A DNA stretch of 64,000 nucleotides from Streptomyces albiflavescens (GCF_014645835.1 NZ_BMMM01000004.1:250470-314469), one strand, 5' to 3'. Positions 1-7,933 are shown, counted from the first letter of the stretch. Translations and numbers: made by a program. Notes: a model not told the origin generated them from the sequence alone.

Positions 1-20
1 CGTGTCCGGGATTCATACAT
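1..20 (-). CDS. Possible start of an unidentified gene running off the left edge
   Basis: Reading leftward, an ATG at 20-18 is preceded at 28-40 by a textbook Shine-Dalgarno stretch (AAAGGAGGTGATC), about 11 nt from the ATG. Only six codons (M Y E S R T) are inside the window, so no family can be named. The gene would lie downstream of the IscB gene on the same strand. The perfect complement to the 16S rRNA 3' end makes a translation start more likely than chance, but the stretch could also be part of the nuclease element's end. Confidence 0.25.
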
Positions 21-77
21 GTACCCGATCACCTCCTTTCGGCGTGGGCCACACTTTAGGAACCGATTGGACACGGC

Positions 78-1406
78 TCAACCGATTTTTCGAGACGGTG
101 ACGCTACGGACTCTGGCTGAGCGCTGTACCCGTACCCGTCGCCGCGCTGCAAGAGCCGCAGGTTCCAGTGAGAGACGTTGATCCGGCCTTCCGGCGTCGC
201 GAGGCTGTGCTGCCCCCGGGCTCGGACGGAGACGCGTCCAGTCCAGGTGCCTGCCCATTTGCCGGTGGGGATGGTGGCGCGTACAAGATCCCCGGTGACG
301 TATCCGAAGTGCTGCTTTGCGCGGACCCGCCGGAGACGAGGGAACCCGAACCGGTCCGGAGTGGTGCGGGTGTACGAGCCGCGCCCGGTCGCCTTGGCGA
401 TGAGGATCTGCTTCGGCAGTCGGGTGATCGTGTCGCCGGTCTCGTGATCCAGGCGTCCGACGCAGAGGGCGTCCAAGGTGTGGGTCTTGTCCAGTCCCAT
501 GGCGGTGCGGTTCCACTTCGTGCGGCCGCCTGACCATGCGTGAACGGGTTTGCCGAGGGCACTCAGTGCCTCGGTGAGTCGCCAGCGGGTCGCGTTCATG
601 GCGGCGGCGTCATGGAGGGGCGTCTTGGCTTGTCGAAGGATCTTCGAGAGACGGTCCGGTTGGTGGGCCAGGAAGACGTGTACGGAGGTGCTGCCCTTGG
701 CCTGGTTGCAAGCCACACAGGCGAGGACGAGGTTCGAGATGCGGTTCGAGCCGCCGCGACTGCGGGGCCTGAGGTGGTCGATGTTCAGGGGGACGTCGGT
801 GGCGTCGCAGTAGGCGCAGGCGCGGTTCCACCTGGCGTGGAGGTAGGCGCGGGCTTCTGTCCCGGCGAGCGTGCCCTGCTGGTATTCGGCCTCGGTCAGG
901 TCTCTACCTGCGCTCATGGAGTGGGTGTCGAAGGCGACGCGTTCTACGTGGATCTCCGTGACGGGTGCGTAGCGGCACAGACGGGTGGCGCGGGAGACGG
1001 TGGTGTCGACGCGGTGGCGCAAAGAGGGCGGCAGCCAGGCTCCGGGGCGGGTTCGGTTGTCCGAGCGGGAAGCTCGATAGCGGCAGTTGGCAGACCGGCG
1101 TCTGCGGCGGTAACCGGCGCGTTGCTGCATGCACAGGTGGATCTGATCGCCGCGGTGCTGGAGTTCGACCGAGACCAGGCCGCGTCGGACGGTGACAGCG
1201 GTGCCGTGCTCATCGGTCTCCTTCTTCTCGTCGGTGAGGGAGAGGCCTGTGCCCTTCGAGCCGGGATCGATGCGCAACTGCACGCCGTCGACCTCTGACT
1301 CGGCGAGCGGGCGGTCCTTCAGGCGGATGGTGAAGGGGACCTGCCGGACGACCACGGCTCGGCCCTTGTGGAGTAGTTCGCGGGCACGGGCGGGGTGGCA
1401 GGGCAT
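78..1406 (-). CDS. iscB: IscB-type RNA-guided endonuclease (RuvC/HNH), start codon uncertain
   Basis: Recognised as IscB, the transposon-encoded OMEGA nuclease family ancestral to Cas9, from ordered motifs. Numbering from the first ATG: split RuvC-I around IDPGSKGTG (Asp47), Arg-rich bridge helix at 99-120, RuvC-II with HVERVAFDTH (Glu155), HNH domain with CAYC (197-200), IDHLRPRSRGGS (His211) and CVAC (230-233), and RuvC-III with KTHTLDALCVG (His309, Asp312). All expected catalytic residues are present. The N-terminal PLMP domain is clearly encoded further upstream: codons 1407-1439 read VFVLSKDGQPL in frame and continue into MPCHPARARELL. No ATG, GTG, TTG or CTG exists between the in-frame stop at 1464-1466 and 1406. 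Translation therefore uses a near-cognate codon (ATC at 1454-1452), begins inside the PLMP motif, or the start has been lost. No TnpA transposase is adjacent, which is usual for non-autonomous IscB loci. Confidence 0.85.
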   Translation of the reverse strand: MPCHPARARELLHKGRAVVVRQVPFTIRLKDRPLAESEVDGVQLRIDPGSKGTGLSLTDEKKETDEHGTAVTVRRGLVSVELQHRGDQIHLCMQQRAGYRRRRRSANCRYRASRSDNRTRPGAWLPPSLRHRVDTTVSRATRLCRYAPVTEIHVERVAFDTHSMSAGRDLTEAEYQQGTLAGTEARAYLHARWNRACAYCDATDVPLNIDHLRPRSRGGSNRISNLVLACVACNQAKGSTSVHVFLAHQPDRLSKILRQAKTPLHDAAAMNATRWRLTEALSALGKPVHAWSGGRTKWNRTAMGLDKTHTLDALCVGRLDHETGDTITRLPKQILIAKATGRGSYTRTTPDRFGFPRLRRVRAKQHFGYVTGDLVRATIPTGKWAGTWTGRVSVRARGQHSLATPEGRINVSHWNLRLLQRGDGYGYSAQPESVASPSRKIG

Positions 1407-1439
1407 GAGCGGCTGCCCGTCCTTGGAGAGGACGAAGAC

Positions 1440-1745
1440 CCTGGATGCGCCGATGCCACCCGCCTACGTGCGTTCGTGTGTGGGAGAGTCACCGCTCCCG
1501 TTCTCTGCCGTCCCCACCGCCGCGGCGATGCTTTCGGCGTGACGCCGACGGGGTCCGGTGCCGTTCCCGTCGGTCTCCCCTCGCCCATGTTTCCTGCCGG
1601 TGCCCCGCGCGGTGGCGGCGTGTCCGTGAGCCGTTTCGTCCCTGCTCCCAGGGGTGTCTGCTCCCACGGATTCCAGAGCGGGCTGCTGAGGAAGCACAGC
1701 CCGGTGGGTCTGCTCGCCTGCAGGAAACGTAGTCGTCGAGGGCAC
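1440..1745 (-). ncRNA. Candidate omega RNA (HEARO-type) upstream of iscB
   Basis: IscB proteins are guided by an RNA encoded immediately upstream of their gene and often overlapping its 5' end. The strip between the nuclease and the next gene (1467-1949) has no credible protein gene. It contains several G+C-rich inverted repeats: a 6-bp stem GGGCTG/CAGCCC at 1680-1702, a 5-bp stem CGGCG/CGCCG at 1535-1547, and the octamer GGGAGCAG twice within 1639-1664. Limits are approximate. The guide should lie at the 5' end, toward 1750-1800. I did not fold the full sequence or compare it to the HEARO covariance model, so this rests on position plus local stems. Confidence 0.4.
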
Positions 1746-1949
1746 CTCCCTGATCTTGCGGATCGTGATGACTTGGGCTGGCCACTCAGGTTGTCCGCAG
1801 TACGGAGTGCGGTCGGGGAGCGAGTGGCCTCCCTTCTCGTGTGCGCCAGCCACGCTAGCGATCAGGGCCCGCTGGACGGCCAACCCCATCCGAATGCACT
1901 CATCCGTGCGAATTGATCCAAGATGTCGAACGTCCAGTCGGTGCGGCTG

Positions 1950-2603
1950 CTATTTCGGCCACTCCAGCACCCTCAGCTCAGGCCACTCCCGCGCCCACCG
2001 TCCTGCCTTCGCCTCGTACACCTCCCGCGGTGCGAGCACCGGATTCGGTCGGACCACGAGGTTGAACACGTCGGCCAGCCCATGCGGCGCATAGACCCGC
2101 CACCGCCCGTCGGGCTCCAGCCGCACCCCCAGACAGCACGTCGTCGACGCGAAGGAGTCGATGGCGGACTCGACGGAGTCGTGGGGTGGGCAGGGGACGC
2201 CGAACTTGTCCGCGTACCAGAGGTGGACTCGGGCCTCGTTGCGTATCTCGACGTCGGCGGGAAGATCGCCGTAGGCCTCGCGGCCGCCGCGGATTGCGGC
2301 GTCCTCGGCCTCCCAGGAGAGGTCGGTGTCGTCGTAGTAGAAGACGTCGTAGTCCTTGATGCCGTGGGTCGGGGGTCGGTCCGTGACGACGTTCCAGACG
2401 GTCTGGAACAGGCAGCCGGCGGTCACGTACCAGTGGGGCAGGGCCAGGGCGGCGGTGCGTTCGAGGACGGCCAGGAGCACCTCGTTGCGGGAGAGCGTCG
2501 TGCGGAGTGCGGTGAGCTGGGCGTCCAGGGGCAGGCGGGCGAGTGGTGGGGGTGTCCTGGGGCGTGGTTCGTGGGGCGGGCGGGGTGGAAATCCGGCGTA
2601 CAA
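1950..2603 (-). CDS. Nucleotidyltransferase family protein (COG3575-like)
   Basis: 217 aa. Resembles the NTP_transf_6 nucleotidyltransferase-fold family: a GCLFQTVWN segment near residue 63 and IKDYDVFYYDDTDLSWEAED near 82, with paired acidic residues expected to bind metal. The C-terminal half has the family's typical features (DSVESAIDSFASTTCCLGVR and a PN-rich segment near residue 187). Biological substrate is unknown. The first about 25 residues are Pro-rich and may not belong to the protein; a later start is possible. It lies upstream of the IscB locus on the same strand, separated by 480 bp. Confidence 0.7.
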   Translation of the reverse strand: MYAGFPPRPPHEPRPRTPPPLARLPLDAQLTALRTTLSRNEVLLAVLERTAALALPHWYVTAGCLFQTVWNVVTDRPPTHGIKDYDVFYYDDTDLSWEAEDAAIRGGREAYGDLPADVEIRNEARVHLWYADKFGVPCPPHDSVESAIDSFASTTCCLGVRLEPDGRWRVYAPHGLADVFNLVVRPNPVLAPREVYEAKAGRWAREWPELRVLEWPK

Positions 2604-2668
2604 CGATTTCGTCCAATCTTTGGGGAACGAGGTGTGGGCTGGGTCACGTTCGAGTTGAATGATGACGA

Positions 2669-4102
2669 GTGAGCGAACTGTCGCGTCGTACGTGCGGACG
2701 CAGCCTGCAGGGGGTCCAGGTGAGTGCTTCCCGGCGTAGTGGGACCACCGATGAGCTGGGGCCGGATGAGCCCGAGCGGGATGGTTCGGATCTGCTTGCC
2801 GCGCTGCTGGACGGGATGGACGCGGCGCTGTGTGCCTTCGATGCCGAGGGGGTCGTGACCCACTGGAATCGGGAGGCCGAGCGGATTCTGGGGTGGACCG
2901 CGGCCGAGGCCGTGGGGCGGCAGGGGTTCGCCGGGTGGGCCGTGCGGACCGCGGACGCCGAGGAGGTCGAGGAGCGGCTGCTGTCCGTCATGCAGTCCCC
3001 TGGGCGGCAGGTGCACGAGTTCGCCCTGCTGACCAAGGACGGGGGGCGGGTGCTCGTACGGACCCAGTCCGCCGCCGTGCGGGGCCCGGACGGAAAGCCC
3101 GCGGGGGTGTACTGCGCCTTCAGCGAGGTGCACGCACAGATCGATCTCGAGCGGTCCATCGCGCTGAGCGAGGCGTTGTTCGAGGACGCCAGCTGGGGTG
3201 TGGTGCTCGTCGACGCCGACCTGCGGCCTGCCGTCGTCAATGCGCATGCGGCGCGGGCTCTGGGCACCGGGCGTACCTCGGTGCTCGGGCGGCCTCTCGG
3301 GGACCTGCTCTCCCAGGGCGTGGAGGAGCTGGAGAGCGCGCTCACGCATGTGCTCGCGGAAGGCGCGCCGCCCGCGCCCGCCGAGATGTGGGTGAGTGTG
3401 CGGACGGCGGAGGGCGAGAAGCGGCGGTGCTGGCGCAGTGGGTTCCTGCGGCTCGCCTCGCCGCTCGCGGAGGAGCCCGTACCGCTGGGTGTCGGGTGGC
3501 TCTTCCAGGACGTGACCGAGGCCAAGCAGACCGAGCAGGAGGCGGCGCTGCTGCGCTTCCGGGCCAATCAGCTGCACCGGGCGGCGCGGGCTGCGGCCGA
3601 GTGCGAGGACCCGGCGGAGGTCGCCACCGTCCACCTCGACTTCGCGCTCGCCGGTTTCGCCGACCACGCGCTGATCGACCGCGTGGCGGGGGGTTCGGCC
3701 TGGGACGGTGAGGGGCCCGTGCGGCTCGTACGGGCCGCCGCCACGCCCTCCGGCGCGCCGGGGCCGAGTGTGCTCACCGGGAAGGCGGGGCTGCCGGTCC
3801 GGTACGCGGAGGGACATCCCGCCTTGCAGTGCGTGGAGCGCGCCGGGTCCGTACGGGCCAGCGCGGGAGCCGCCGCTGCCGAGCAGGCGCGTGACTGGGC
3901 GGTGGCGCGGCAGTGGCCGCCGGACTCGGTGCACGCGCTGTGCGCGGTGCTGCGGAGCCGGGGGCGGACGCTGGGGGTCGTGACGTTCCTGCGGGGGCCG
4001 GGGCGCAGCCAGTTCGAGCGGGCGGACGCGACCTACGCGGAGGACGTGGCCGTACGGATCGCCATGGCGCTGGACCTGGAGGGCGTGCTGGGGCTCGGGT
4101 GA
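2669..4102 (+). CDS. PAS-PAS-GAF sensory protein
   Basis: 477 aa, cytosolic. Residues about 40-165 form a PAS/PAC unit (ALCAFDAEGVVTHWNREAER, GWTAAEAVGR, DGGRVLVRTQS). Residues about 168-290 form a second PAS (WGVVLVDADLRPAVVNAHAA), and 300-470 look like a GAF domain ending in the usual hydrophobic helix (AVRIAMALDLE). No PP2C phosphatase, kinase or DNA-binding domain follows, so the output partner is missing. Streptomyces relatives often carry a C-terminal PP2C, and this form appears to be a stand-alone sensor. The GTG at 2669 gives the longest frame; a GTG at 2720 (VSASRRSG) after a purine-rich stretch is an equally good start. Confidence 0.75.
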   Translation: MSELSRRTCGRSLQGVQVSASRRSGTTDELGPDEPERDGSDLLAALLDGMDAALCAFDAEGVVTHWNREAERILGWTAAEAVGRQGFAGWAVRTADAEEVEERLLSVMQSPGRQVHEFALLTKDGGRVLVRTQSAAVRGPDGKPAGVYCAFSEVHAQIDLERSIALSEALFEDASWGVVLVDADLRPAVVNAHAARALGTGRTSVLGRPLGDLLSQGVEELESALTHVLAEGAPPAPAEMWVSVRTAEGEKRRCWRSGFLRLASPLAEEPVPLGVGWLFQDVTEAKQTEQEAALLRFRANQLHRAARAAAECEDPAEVATVHLDFALAGFADHALIDRVAGGSAWDGEGPVRLVRAAATPSGAPGPSVLTGKAGLPVRYAEGHPALQCVERAGSVRASAGAAAAEQARDWAVARQWPPDSVHALCAVLRSRGRTLGVVTFLRGPGRSQFERADATYAEDVAVRIAMALDLEGVLGLG

Positions 4103-4210
4103 CGCGGTTGCCGGGGGCCGGGACTGGGGCTCTTTGTGGGGCGGGTGCCGCCCCTGGCGGCGACACGCATGGCCACGGCATACGACCGCTCCAGGCGGGC
4201 CGCCGCCGCT

Positions 4211-4260
4211 CACAGCACGCCTGCTCACAGCACGCCTGCTCACAGCACGCCTGCCCACAG
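4211..4260. repeat. 15-bp direct repeat, three copies plus remnant
   Basis: The unit CACAGCACGCCTGCT is repeated head to tail at 4211, 4226 and 4241, the last copy with one change, followed by CACAG. It sits in the 200-bp space between the PAS protein and the convergent SIS gene. No function is evident; slippage-generated tandem repeat. Confidence 0.85.
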
Positions 4261-4305
4261 ATACGCCGACCGAAGGGCGGCTCGGCGGCGCTGGAAGACG
4301 GCGGC

Positions 4306-5061
4306 TCAGCGGCGGTAGAAGATTCGGTCCCCGTATTCCGTCATCACGCGGCTGTTCCACTCGTGTCCGCCGTCCACGTTGCCCGAGCGGAGGAGGGGTG
4401 GCTCGATGCCACGGTGGGCGAGGGCGCCGGCGGCCGTGGCCATGACGGCCTGGAGGAGGGCCGTCGTGACGACGGTGGAGGCGGGGGCGAAGGGGGCCTC
4501 GATCGCGTCGAGGGTGAGTTCCGCGTCGCCGACCGCGATCTTCGAGTCGAGGACGATGTCGCAGTGGTCCTTCAGATACGTCCCCGAGACATGCCGGGAC
4601 TTCGTCTCGGTGGCGTACGCCACCGAGGTGACGCCGATGACCTTCACCCCCAGCGCGCGGGCGTTCACGGCCATCTCGACGGGGAGCGCGTTGCGGCCGG
4701 AGAGCGAGATGATCACAAGTACGTCGCCGGAGCGGAGCGGGCTGGAGTCCAGGACGGCGCTCGCGAGGCCGTCGACGCGCTCCAGGGCGGAGCCGAGCGT
4801 CGCGGGCATGACGTCGACGCCGACGACACCCGGTACGGCGAGCAGGTTCATCAGGGCGAGGCCGCCGGCGCGGTAGACGATGTCCTGCGCGGCGAGCGAG
4901 GAGTGTCCGGCGCCGAAGGCGAAGAGGCGTCCGCCGTCGGCGACGGTGTCGGCGATCAGGGTTCCGGCCGCCTCGATGTCCCCGGCGTCCTCGTCCCGGA
5001 CCCGCTGCAGCAGGCCGATGGCGGCGTCGAAGAACTGCCCGGCCAGCATGCTGTCGCTCAT
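4306..5061 (-). CDS. SIS-domain sugar-phosphate isomerase-like protein (UPF0309 type)
   Basis: 251 aa. The SIS (sugar isomerase) fold is shown by the phosphosugar-binding segment GRLFAFGAGHSSLAAQD (about 44-60) and by VLVIISLSGRNALPVEMA (about 114-131), where the Ser-Gly loop would bind phosphate. Matches the UPF0309 family (SCO4393 in S. coelicolor, from memory), related to N-acetylmuramate-6-phosphate etherase and glucosamine-phosphate isomerase domains. Exact substrate unknown. Divergently transcribed from dmdR1 across a 296-bp spacer. Confidence 0.85.
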   Translation of the reverse strand: MSDSMLAGQFFDAAIGLLQRVRDEDAGDIEAAGTLIADTVADGGRLFAFGAGHSSLAAQDIVYRAGGLALMNLLAVPGVVGVDVMPATLGSALERVDGLASAVLDSSPLRSGDVLVIISLSGRNALPVEMAVNARALGVKVIGVTSVAYATETKSRHVSGTYLKDHCDIVLDSKIAVGDAELTLDAIEAPFAPASTVVTTALLQAVMATAAGALAHRGIEPPLLRSGNVDGGHEWNSRVMTEYGDRIFYRR

Positions 5062-5357
5062 CGGCGAAGCCCCTTAGAAGTCTCGTCGGCGTCGGGTGGG
5101 CGTCGTGTCGCGGATCACGTTGCGGTCTGGACCAGTGCCCTGTCAATACGGCCCGCGGGGGCGACACTGGGCTCGGGGCGCCCCGCCACATCCGCCCCGG
5201 CCGGGCCCCGGGCCCGTACAGCCGCAGGGGCACTCGCAGCCGCGTGGTTTTCACGGCGAGGCACGGTTGTCAGTGGTATGCGTCAGAATTGGGTTCAGGG
5301 CCAGCGCACACGCCGGTGAGCCATCGAGTCTCCGGCAGAGCTAATCGAGGGGCACGA

Positions 5358-6050
5358 ATGTCCGGACTGATCGACACCACGGAGATGTATCTCCGCACCA
5401 TCCTCGAGCTGGAGGAGGAAGGCGTGGTCCCCATGCGCGCCCGGATCGCGGAGCGGCTCGACCAGAGCGGCCCGACGGTCAGCCAGACGGTGGCGCGGAT
5501 GGAGCGCGACGGCCTGGTGGCGGTCGCCAGCGACCGGCACCTGGAGCTCACCGAGGAGGGACGGCGGCTGGCCACGCGTGTCATGCGCAAGCACCGCCTC
5601 GCGGAGTGCCTGCTCGTCGACGTGATCGGTCTGGAGTGGGAGCAGGTGCACGCCGAGGCGTGTCGCTGGGAGCACGTGATGAGCGAGGCCGTCGAGCGGC
5701 GGGTCCTCGAGCTGCTGCGCCACCCGACCGAGTCGCCGTACGGGAATCCGATCCCGGGCCTGGAGGAGCTGGGCGAGAAGGACGGCGCCGACCCGTTCCT
5801 GGACGAGGGCATGGTGTCGCTGGCCGAGCTCGACCCGGGGCACGACGGCAAGACCGTGGTCGTACGGCGTATCGGTGAGCCGATCCAGACGGACGCGCAG
5901 CTGATGTACACGCTGCGGCGGGCGGGCGTGCAGCCCGGCTCCGTGGTGAGCGTGACCGAATCGGCGGGCGGGGTCCTCGTGGGCAGTGGCGGCGAGGCCG
6001 CGGAGCTGGAGGCGGACGTTGCCTCCCATGTATTCGTCGCCAAGCGCTAG
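5358..6050 (+). CDS. dmdR1: Iron-dependent repressor DmdR1 (DtxR family)
   Basis: 230 aa. N-terminal winged helix (residues 1-70: MSGLIDTTEMYLRTILELEE, then RARIAERLDQSGPTVSQTVA), metal-binding/dimerisation region about 72-140 with the conserved LAECLLVDVIGL and CRWEHVMSE residues (Cys102, Glu105, His106 at the primary site), then an SH3-like C-terminal domain from about 150. Length and sequence agree with DmdR1, the main Fe(II)-responsive repressor of siderophore and iron-uptake genes in Streptomyces. The ATG at 5358 fits the family start; upstream in-frame codons are not conserved sequence. In S. coelicolor an antisense gene (adm) is described opposite dmdR1, and long antisense frames exist here too. 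Confidence 0.93.
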   Translation: MSGLIDTTEMYLRTILELEEEGVVPMRARIAERLDQSGPTVSQTVARMERDGLVAVASDRHLELTEEGRRLATRVMRKHRLAECLLVDVIGLEWEQVHAEACRWEHVMSEAVERRVLELLRHPTESPYGNPIPGLEELGEKDGADPFLDEGMVSLAELDPGHDGKTVVVRRIGEPIQTDAQLMYTLRRAGVQPGSVVSVTESAGGVLVGSGGEAAELEADVASHVFVAKR

Positions 6051-6321
6051 CACCGGCGGCGAGGGGTCGTCGGGCGCCGGCACCTGATCATCGCCGGGCG
6101 CCGCTCCCCGTGTGATCGGCACCCGGCACCGGTACCCGCGAGGGGCAGCTCCCGGGCGCCGGCCGTGGGGGCCGGCATTCGCCGTCCCCGCGATCGGTAC
6201 CCGGGCGCACGCCGTCGGCTTCCACGCCGGCTCCGAGCGCCCGCCGCGCAAGCTCGCCCACGCGACCGGGTGCATGTCAACTCCCGCGACGCCAGAGCAA
6301 GTTGTGTTGATTCCGCGACCT

Positions 6322-6342
6322 CACTGAAACCAAGATTCAGTG
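6322..6342. promoter_or_regulatory. 7-bp inverted repeat in the dmdR1-hydrolase gap
   Basis: CACTGAA (6322-6328) and TTCAGTG (6336-6342) form a perfect inverted repeat with a 7-bp spacer, followed by TGTG. It may be an operator or a small RNA hairpin. It does not match the DmdR iron-box consensus I know (TTAGGTTAGGCTAACCTAA). Confidence 0.35.
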
Positions 6343-6481
6343 TGTGGAATCGCAGCGCCGGGACCGTTTGCGTGCGAGGCTGTCGCGTGAGGCATATGAC
6401 CTGAGGGCTCTTGACCGTGTCCGAGAGCGATGGTGCGCGGTCGGGGAGGGGGCGGGGAGGATGTGCCGTAGATGTGGAGAG

Positions 6482-6509
6482 GGCCCCGGCGCCATCCGGC
6501 GCCGGGGCC
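6482..6509. terminator. Strong 12-bp G+C hairpin
   Basis: A perfect 12-bp stem (GGCCCCGGCGCC at 6482-6493, loop ATCC, complementary arm 6498-6509) with no mismatches. It resembles a Streptomyces terminator without a U-tract. It lies in the 787-bp space 6051-6837, where I see no convincing protein gene. It may end a dmdR1 read-through transcript or an unannotated small RNA. Confidence 0.6.
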
Positions 6510-6837
6510 TGTCCTCCCCTGTGCTGACCCGGAGCCCCGAGCTCTCAGGGTCATTCCCCTCGGACCGGTATCCCCGAGCGGTCCGCCTCCCGCTGAAGAT
6601 CTCCCCTCGGCGGCGGCGGTCAATCCCCGATCATGGTCACTCGAATGAGGGGTGTTGCCGCCAGGAAGGCCATTTTCGAAACCTCATTCGATAACGTGGC
6701 GGTGCAGAAGGGGTACACGTAGAGCAGCACCAGTAGCAGGAGCAGCGGTACGACAGCGGTAGGAAGCGGTACGAGTGGACCGGCCGGTTCGAGCGGGAGC
6801 GAGCCGGTCCGAGCGAGCTAGGGGGGTGCCATTACCG

Positions 6838-7719
6838 ATGGTGCGTCGCATCGACGTGACGGGAGCAGGCGGCGTACGCCTCGCTGCGTGGGAGTTCGCC
6901 GATCCTCCGAAGGCGGATCCCTCCAGGACCGGCGAGGCGGCCTCGGGAGCCCCCGGAGTCCTGTTACTGCACGGCCTGATGGGCCGCGCCTCGCACTGGG
7001 CGTCCACCGCCCGCTGGCTCTCCGAGCGACATCGTGCCATCGCCGTCGACCAGCGCGGCCACGGCCAGAGCGACAAGCCGCCGGAGGCGGAGTACACCCG
7101 CGAGGCGTACGTCGAGGACGCCGAGGCCGCACTCGAGCAGCTCGGCCTCGCTCCCGCCGTTCTCATCGGCCATGCCATGGGTGCGCTGACCGCCTGGCAG
7201 CTCGCCGCGAAGCGACCCGATCTCGTGCACGGACTGATCATCTGCGACATGCGGGCGTCGGCGTTAGGGGCCGCGTCGCAGCGCGAGTGGGAGGACTGGT
7301 TCAAGGCCTGGCCGGTGCCCTTCGCCACGATCGCCGACGTACGGAAGTGGTTCGGTGAGGACGATCCCTGGGTGGAGCGGCCGAATCCGTCCCGGGGGGA
7401 GTTCTACGCCGAGGTGATGCACGAGTCTGCGGACGGATGGCGTCCGGTCTTCGAGACCGAGCAGATGCTCAAGTCCCGGCAGACCTGGGTGTACGACGCG
7501 CACTGGGAGGAGCTCGCCCAGGTGCGGTGCCCCGCGCTCGTCGTGCGAGGGCTGGACGGGGAGCTGGGGCGGGCCGAGTCGCAGGAGATGGTCCGGGTGC
7601 TGCCGAACGGGCAGTATGCGGAGGTGGCCGATGCGGGGCACCTTGTGCACTACGACCAGCCGGAGGCCTGGCGCGCGGCGATCGAGCCGTTTCTGGACGG
7701 GGTCCTTACGGGGAGCTGA
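6838..7719 (+). CDS. Alpha/beta-hydrolase fold protein lacking the nucleophile serine
   Basis: 293 aa. Oxyanion-hole HG at 45-46 (VLLLHGLMG), DQRGHGQSDKP at 71-81, nucleophile elbow at 109-116, cap region 130-230, and a C-terminal catalytic-type histidine in ADAGHLVHYDQPE. The elbow reads L-I-G-H-A-M-G-A: the catalytic Ser is Ala113. A simple Ser-hydrolase mechanism is therefore excluded unless another residue serves, and the protein could be a ligand-binding or lyase-like family member. It contains two in-frame TTA codons (6964 and 7264), so translation should depend on the bldA tRNA. Start ATG chosen because the family begins just before the first strand. Confidence 0.85.
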   Translation: MVRRIDVTGAGGVRLAAWEFADPPKADPSRTGEAASGAPGVLLLHGLMGRASHWASTARWLSERHRAIAVDQRGHGQSDKPPEAEYTREAYVEDAEAALEQLGLAPAVLIGHAMGALTAWQLAAKRPDLVHGLIICDMRASALGAASQREWEDWFKAWPVPFATIADVRKWFGEDDPWVERPNPSRGEFYAEVMHESADGWRPVFETEQMLKSRQTWVYDAHWEELAQVRCPALVVRGLDGELGRAESQEMVRVLPNGQYAEVADAGHLVHYDQPEAWRAAIEPFLDGVLTGS

Positions 7720-7778
7720 GCGCTGCTTGTGGGGGGTCCGGTGCTCGGGGGTTGTCGTAGGGGGTACCCGCGAAGCCC

Positions 7779-7864
7779 GGCGCCGGAGGCGCCGTAGGGG
7801 GTGGGACGGTGAGCCCGCGCTCACGGGGTGCCACCCTCTGCAGGACGGGTGCCGCTCCAGCGGC
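7779..7864. terminator. Hairpins between convergent hydrolase and ABC genes
   Basis: Two perfect 6-bp stems lie in the 213-bp convergent gap: GGCGCC/GGCGCC with a GGA loop (7779-7793) and GCCGCT/AGCGGC with a CC loop (7851-7864). A degenerate second copy of the latter follows (GCCGCCCAGCGGC near 7901). Probably bidirectional terminators. Confidence 0.5.
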
Positions 7865-7933
7865 ATGACTGCCCGCGGGGTGAGCGGGGCAGCGGTGCCG
7901 CCCAGCGGCGCGATTGCCCGCGGTGACGCGACC

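Noticed and set aside
28..40. 3' end of a 16S rRNA gene (GATCACCTCCTTT)
   Set aside because: Only the anti-SD core matches and the sequence before it is not rRNA; better read as a Shine-Dalgarno on the minus strand.
78..1406. Cas9 gene
   Set aside because: Too short (442 codons), no REC lobe and no CRISPR array; PLMP start and compact RuvC/HNH order indicate IscB.
2423..5254. 943-codon open frame on the minus strand
   Set aside because: Runs opposite the PAS protein and through the SIS gene in another frame; composition is Arg/Pro-rich as in GC-driven shadow frames, and no domain is visible.
6344..6694. 116-codon frame across the 12-bp hairpin
   Set aside because: A coding frame running through a strong terminator-like stem with Arg-rich content is implausible.
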